Below are positions 58,391 to 64,000 of a stretch of 64,000 bases of DNA, piece by piece (positions within the stretch are counted from its first letter, which is position 1; every line of letters begins with the position of its first letter). This DNA comes from Xylocopa sonorina (lineage: Eukaryota > Arthropoda > Insecta > Hymenoptera > Apidae), in the NCBI RefSeq assembly GCF_050948175.1, contig NW_027490108.1:1550001-1614000 (forward strand). Reading direction: 5' to 3'. The notes beneath the pieces are model-generated. The model was not told the origin of the DNA and did not search any database. It saw only the letters and a program-made list of their open reading frames with translations. The translations under genes and the position numbers were made by a program.

Positions 58391-60189
58391 GAGTTCTTAT
58401 GATTCTTAAAACGCGATATCGCATCTCATTTCTATGTTTCATGGTAAGATACAATATTCATCGTAAAGTGTTATACATTCCTCGTCTACGATTCAAATGA
58501 ATGTAAATGCGACACTTCCCCGCTAGGAAATAGCGTCTGCAGATGTCTAGGTATCGTAGCAATAGAGTTCTAATGTTTCTTAAAACGCGATATCGCATCT
58601 CATTTGTACGTTTCATGACAAGGTATAGTATTCATTGCGATGTATTATATATACCTATTATTCACTTCGAAAGAATGTAAATGCGACACTTCCCTGCAAG
58701 GAAATAGCGTTTGCAGATGTCTACTTTTCGTAGGGATTGTTTTCTAATGCTTCTTAAAGCGTGATATCGCATCTCATTTCTATGTTTCATGATAAGATGT
58801 AATATTCATTGCGAAGTGATATGTTTTCCTCGTCTATACTTCAAATGAATGTAAATGCGACACTTTCTTGCTTGGAAATAGCGTCTGCAGATATCTGGAT
58901 ATCGTAGCAATAGAGTTCTAATGCTTCTTAAAACGCGATATCGCATCTCATTTGTAAGTTTCATGGTAAGGTATAATATGATTTGCGAAGTGTTATGTAT
59001 TCCTCGTCTACAATTCAAATGAATGTAAATGCGACACTTCCTTGCAAGGAAATAGCGTTTGCAGATGTCTACGTATCGTAGCAATAGAGTTCTTATGATT
59101 CTTAAAACGCGATATCGCATCTCATTTCTATGCTTCATGGTAAGATATAATATGATTTGCGAAGTGTTATGTATTCCTCGTCTACACTTCAAATGAATGT
59201 AAATGCGACACTTCCTTGCAAGGAAATTGCGTTTGCAGATGTCTACGTATCGTAGCAATAGAGTTCTTATGATTCTTAAAACGCGATATCGCATCTCATT
59301 TCTATGTTTCATGGTAAGATATAATATGATTTGCGAAGTGTTATGCATTCCTCGTCTACGATTCAAATGAATGTAAATGCGACACTTACTTGCTAGGAAA
59401 TAGCGTTTGCAGATGTTTACGTATCGTAGGGATAGAGTTCTAATTCTTCTTAAAACGCGAATCGCATCTCATTTCTATGTTGCATGGTAGGATATAATAT
59501 TCATTGCAAAGTGTTATGTATACCTCGTATTCTCTTCAGAAGAATGTAAATGCGGATCTTCCTTGCAAGGAAATAGCGTTTGCAGATGTTTACGTATCGT
59601 AGGGATAGAGTTCAAATGCTTTTTAAAATGCGATATCGCATCTCATTTCTATGTTTCATGGTAAGATATAATATGATTTGCGAAGTGTCATGTATTCCTC
59701 GTCTACACTTCAAATGAATGTAAATGCGACACTTGCTTGCTAGAAAATAGAGTCTGCAGATATCTAGGTATCGTAGCAATAGAGTTCTAATGCTTCATAA
59801 ACGCGATATCGCATCTCATATCTATGTTTCATGGTAAGATATAATATGATTTGCGAAGTGTCATGTATTCCTCGTCTACACTTCAAATGAATGTGAATGC
59901 GACACTTCCTTGCTAGGAAATAGCATCTGCAGATGTCTAGGTATCGTAGCAATAGTGTTCTAATGCTTCTTAAAACGTGATATCGCATCTCATTTCTATG
60001 TTTCATGGTAAGATATAATATGATTTGCGAAGTGTTATGTATTCCTCGTCTACACTTCAAATGAATGTGAATGCGACACTTCCCCGCTAGGAAATGGCGT
60101 TTGCAGATGTCTACGTATCGTAGCAATAGATTTCTAATGCTTCTTAAAACGCGATATCGCATCTCATTACTATGTTGCATGATAAGATA

Positions 60190-61640
60190 CAATATTCATT
60201 GTAAAGTGTTATGCATTCCTCGTCTACGATTCAAATGAATGTAAATGCGACACTTCCTTGCTAGGAAGTAGCGTTTGCAGATGTTTACGTATCGTAGGGA
60301 TAGAGTTCTAATGATTCTTAAAACGCGATATCGCATCTCATTTCTATGTTTCATGGTAAGATATAATATTCATTGCGAAGTGTTATGCATTCCTCGTCAA
60401 CGATTCAAATGGATGTAAATGCGACACTTCCTCGCTAGGAAATGGCGTTTGCAGATGTCTACGTATCGTAGGGATAGAGTTCTAATGCTTCTTAAAACGC
60501 GATATCGCATCTCATTTATATGTTTCATGGTAAGATATAATATTCATTGCGAAGTGTTATGCATTCCTCGTCTACGATTCAAATGGATGTAAATGCGACA
60601 CTTCCTCGCTAGGAAATGGCGTTTGCAGATGTCTACGTATGTAGCAATAGATTTCTAATGCTTCTTAAAACGCGAAATCGCATCACATTTCTATGTTTCA
60701 TGGTAAGTTATAATATGATTTGCGAAGTGTTATGTATTCCTCGTCTACACTTCAAGTGAATGAAAATGCGACACTTCCTCGCTAGGAAATAGCGTTTGCA
60801 GATGTCTACGTATCGTAGCAATAGATTTCTAATGCTTCTTAAAACGCGATATCGCATCTCATTTCTATGTTTCATGGTAAGATATAATATGATTTGCGAA
60901 GTGTTATGTATTCCTCGTCTACACTTCAAATGAATGTGAATGCGACACTTCCCCGCTAGGAAATGGCGTTTGCAGATGTCTACGTATCGTAGCAATAGAT
61001 TTCTAATGCTTCTTAAAACGCGATATCGCATCTCATTACTATGTTGCATGATAAGATACAATATTCATTGTAAAGTGTTATGCATTCCTCGTCTACGATT
61101 CAAATGAATGTAAATGCGACACTTCCTTGCTAGGAAGTAGCGTTTGCAGATGTTTACGTATCGTAGGGATAGAGTTCTAATGATTCTTAAAACGCGATAT
61201 CGCATCTCATTTCTATGTTTCATGGTAAGATATAATATTCATTGCGAAGTGTTATGCATTCCTCGTCAACGATTCAAATGGATGTAAATGCGACACTTCC
61301 TCGCTAGGAAATGGCGTTTGCAGATGTCTACGTATCGTAGGGATAGAGTTCTAATGCTTCTTAAAACGCGATATCGCATCTCATTTATATGTTTCATGGT
61401 AAGATATAATATTCATTGCGAAGTGTTATGCATTCCTCGTCTACGATTCAAATGGATGTAAATGCGACACTTCCTCGCTAGGAAATGGCGTTTGCAGATG
61501 TCTACGTATGTAGCAATAGATTTCTAATGCTTCTTAAAACGCGAAATCGCATCACATTTCTATGTTTCATGGTAAGTTATAATATGATTTGCGAAGTGTT
61601 ATGTATTCCTCGTCTACACCTCAAGTGAATGAAAATGCGA
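60190..61640 (-). repeat. Higher-order repeat: 5-monomer unit of ~869 bp in tandem
   Basis: The marker ctacgtatgtagcaatag (a monomer with a lost base) lies at about 60633 and 61502, and surrounding monomers match over the interval with the same offset, 869 bases (five monomers less one base). Confidence 0.75.
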
Positions 61641-64000
61641 CACTTCCTTGCTAGGAAATTGCGTTTGCAGATGTCTACGTATCGTAGCAATAGAGTTCTT
61701 ATGATTCTTAAAACGCGATATCGCATCTCATTTCTATGTTTCATGGTAAGATATAATATTCATTGCGAAGTGTTATGCATTCCTCCTCTACACTTCAAAT
61801 GAATGTAAATGCGACACTTCCTTGCCAGGAAATAGCGTTTGCAGATGTCTACGTATCGTAGCAATAGATTTCTAATGCTTCTTAGAACGCGATATCGCAT
61901 CTCATTTCTATGTTTCATGGTAAGATATAATATGATTTGCGAAGTGTTATGTATTCCTCGTCTACACTTCAAATGAATGAAAATGCGACACTTCCTTGCT
62001 AGGAAATTGCGTTTGCAGATGTCTACGTATCGTAGCAATTGAGTTCTTATGATTCTTAAATCGCGATACCGCATTTAAATTTCTATGTTTCATGGTAAGA
62101 TATAATATTCATTGCGAAGTGTTATGCATACCTCGTCTACGATTCAAATGGATGTAAATGCGACACTTCCTCGCTAGGAAATGGCGTTTGCAGATGTCTA
62201 CGTATCGTAGCAATTGATTTCTAGTGCTTCTTAAAAGGCGATATCGCATCTCATTTCTATGTTTCATGGTAAGATATAATATGATTTGCGAAGTGTTATG
62301 TTTTCCTTGTCTACACTTCAAATGAATGTAAATGCGACACTTCCTTGCAAGGAAATAGCGTTTGCAGATGTTTACGTATCGTAGGGATAGAGTTCTAATT
62401 CTTCTTAAAACGAGAATCGCATCTCATTTCTATGTTGCATGGTAGGATATAATATTCATTGTAAAGTGTTATGTATACCTCGTATTCTCTTCAGAAGAAT
62501 GTAAATGCGGCACTTCCTTGCAAGGAAATAGCGCTTGCAGATGTCTACGTATCGTAGCAATAGATTTCTAATGCTTCTTAAAACGCGACATCGCATCTCA
62601 TTTCTATGTTTCATGGTAAGGTATAATATGATTTGCGAAGTGTTATGTATTCCTCGTCTACACTTCAAATGAATGTGAATGCGACACTTCCTCGCTAGGA
62701 AATGGCGTTTGCAGATGTCTACGTATCGTAGCAATAGATTTCTAATGCTTCTTAAAACGCGATATCGCATCTCATTACTATGTTGCATGGTAAGATACAA
62801 TATTCATTGTAAAGTGTTATACATTCCTCGTCTACGATTCAAATGAATGTAAATGCGACACTTCCCCGCTAGGAAATAGCGTCTGCAGATGTCTAGGTAT
62901 CGTAGCAATAGATTTCTAATGCTTCTTAAAACGCGATATCGCTTCTCATTTGTACGTTTCATGACAAGGTATAGTATTCATTGCGATGTATTATATATAC
63001 CTATTATTCACTTCGAAATAATGTAAATGCGACACTTCCTTGCAAGGAAATAGCGTTTGCAGATGTCTACTTTTCGTAGGGATTGTTTTCTAATGCCTCT
63101 TAAAGCGTGATATCGCATCTCATTTCTATGTTTCATGATAAGATGTAATATTCATTGCGAAGTGTTATGTTTTCCTCGTCTATACTTCAAATGAATGTAA
63201 ATGCGACACTTTCTTGCTAGGAAATAGCGTCTGCAGATATCTGGGTATCGTAGCAATAGAGTTCTAATGCTTCTTAAAACGCGATATCGCATCTCATTTG
63301 TAATTTTCATGGTAAGATATAATATGATTTGCGAAGTGTTATGTATTCCTCGTCTACAATTCAAATGAATGTAAATGCGACACTTCCTTGCAAGGAAATA
63401 GCGTTTGCAGATGTCTACGTATCGTAGCAATAGAGTTCTTATGATTCTTAAAACGCGATATCGCATCTCATTTCTATGTTTCATGGTAAGATATAATATG
63501 ATTTGCGAAGTGTTATGCATTCCTCGTCTACGATTCAAATGAATGTAAATGCGACACTTACTTGCTAGGAAATAGCGTTTGCAGATGTTTACGTATCGTA
63601 GGGATAGAGTTCTAATTCTTCTTAAAACGCGAATCGCATCTCATTTCTATGTTGCATGGTAGGATATAATATTCATTGCAAAGTGTTATGTATACCTCGT
63701 ATTCTCTTCAGAAGAATGTAAATGCGGAACTTCCTTGCAAGGAAATAGCGTTTGCAGATGTTTACGTATCGTAGGGATAGAGTTCAAATGCTTTTTAAAA
63801 TGCGATATCGCATCTCATTTCTATGTTTCATGGTAAGATATAATATGATTTGCGAAGTGTCATGTATTCCTCGTCTACACTTCAAATGAATGTAAATGCG
63901 ACACTTGCTTGCTAGAAAATAGAGTCTGCAGATATCTAGGTATCGTAGCAATAGAGTTCTAATGCTTCATAAACGCGATATCGCATCTCATATCTATGTT

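Larger units (their letters stand above)
45287..64000 (-). repeat. Homogenised 174-bp satellite array (~107 monomers)
   Basis: The monomer counted over a consensus-like unit is 174 bases, starting aaaacgcgatatcgcatctc and containing ttcatggtaagatataatat, gcgaagtgttatg, tcctcgtctac, aatgtaaatgcgacacttcc and atcgtagcaatagagttct. Most copies differ from each other by a few to about 15 percent, and a few have 1-base indels or short deletions. Several subtypes recur, for example one with gcgaatcgcatctc, ttgcatggtaggatataata and cctcgtattctcttcag, at about 48545, 52725, 53367, 59456, 62410 and 63628. On the minus strand one frame is open through most monomers because 174 is 58 codons. Continues past the window end. 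Confidence 0.95.

Noticed and set aside
45595..63538. Dozens of minus-strand open frames of 60-284 codons in the satellite array, as genes
   Set aside because: All encode the same 58-residue satellite repeat, broken at random monomers. Their length follows from the 174-base period, with no start, splice or domain evidence.
45287..64000. CRISPR array
   Set aside because: Contiguous tandem 174-bp monomers with no alternating short repeats and unique spacers, in a eukaryotic satellite context.

Overview
The window looks like repeat-dominated pericentromeric or otherwise heterochromatic DNA of an insect. Supporting signs are (TTAGG)n-like telomere remnants, an R1/I-type LINE with CCHC knuckles and an apurinic-type endonuclease, piggyBac, gypsy and Helitron fossils, and a satellite of about 174-178 bp that recurs throughout. 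Hymenoptera is possible but not shown. I found no intact cellular gene and no convincing RNA gene, CRISPR array or prokaryotic operon.

Layout. (1) Positions 1-15862 and 30793-42670 are the two arms of an old, diverged inverted duplication. In mirror order they share satellite, a gypsy element at the same satellite nucleotide, a truncated LINE, a TTAGG-like block, a minisatellite of about 55 bp, and an AT-rich stretch with fragments of an unidentified gene-like sequence. (2) The central spacer (15863-30792) holds solo LTRs of at least two families, two oppositely oriented LTR relics around a satellite block, a 593-bp element with 14-bp target duplications, more satellite, and a truncated Helitron that abuts the right arm. 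(3) 42054-45250 holds intermediate satellite around a GC-rich LTR-like insertion. (4) 45287-64000 is one homogenised array of a 174-bp satellite (about 107 monomers) with higher-order repeats.

All satellite blocks belong to one superfamily, in both orientations. They grade from strongly decayed (left and centre) through intermediate (42-45 kb) to homogenised (after 45 kb), as expected at the edge of a satellite array whose active core lies to the right. Arm-specific changes give a relative history. The gypsy, LINE and minisatellite were present before the inverted duplication. The piggyBac-like element (left only) and the 630-bp element with 14-bp target duplications (right only) arrived later. 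Each gypsy copy then lost different internal parts.

The genes present are all transposon genes (gag, protease, RT, RNase H, integrase, piggyBac transposase, LINE ORF1 and endonuclease, Helitron Rep N-terminus), and all are broken by stops, frameshifts or deletions. Long open frames in the 174-bp array arise because 174 is a multiple of three (58 codons). They are listed as a property of the satellite, not as genes.
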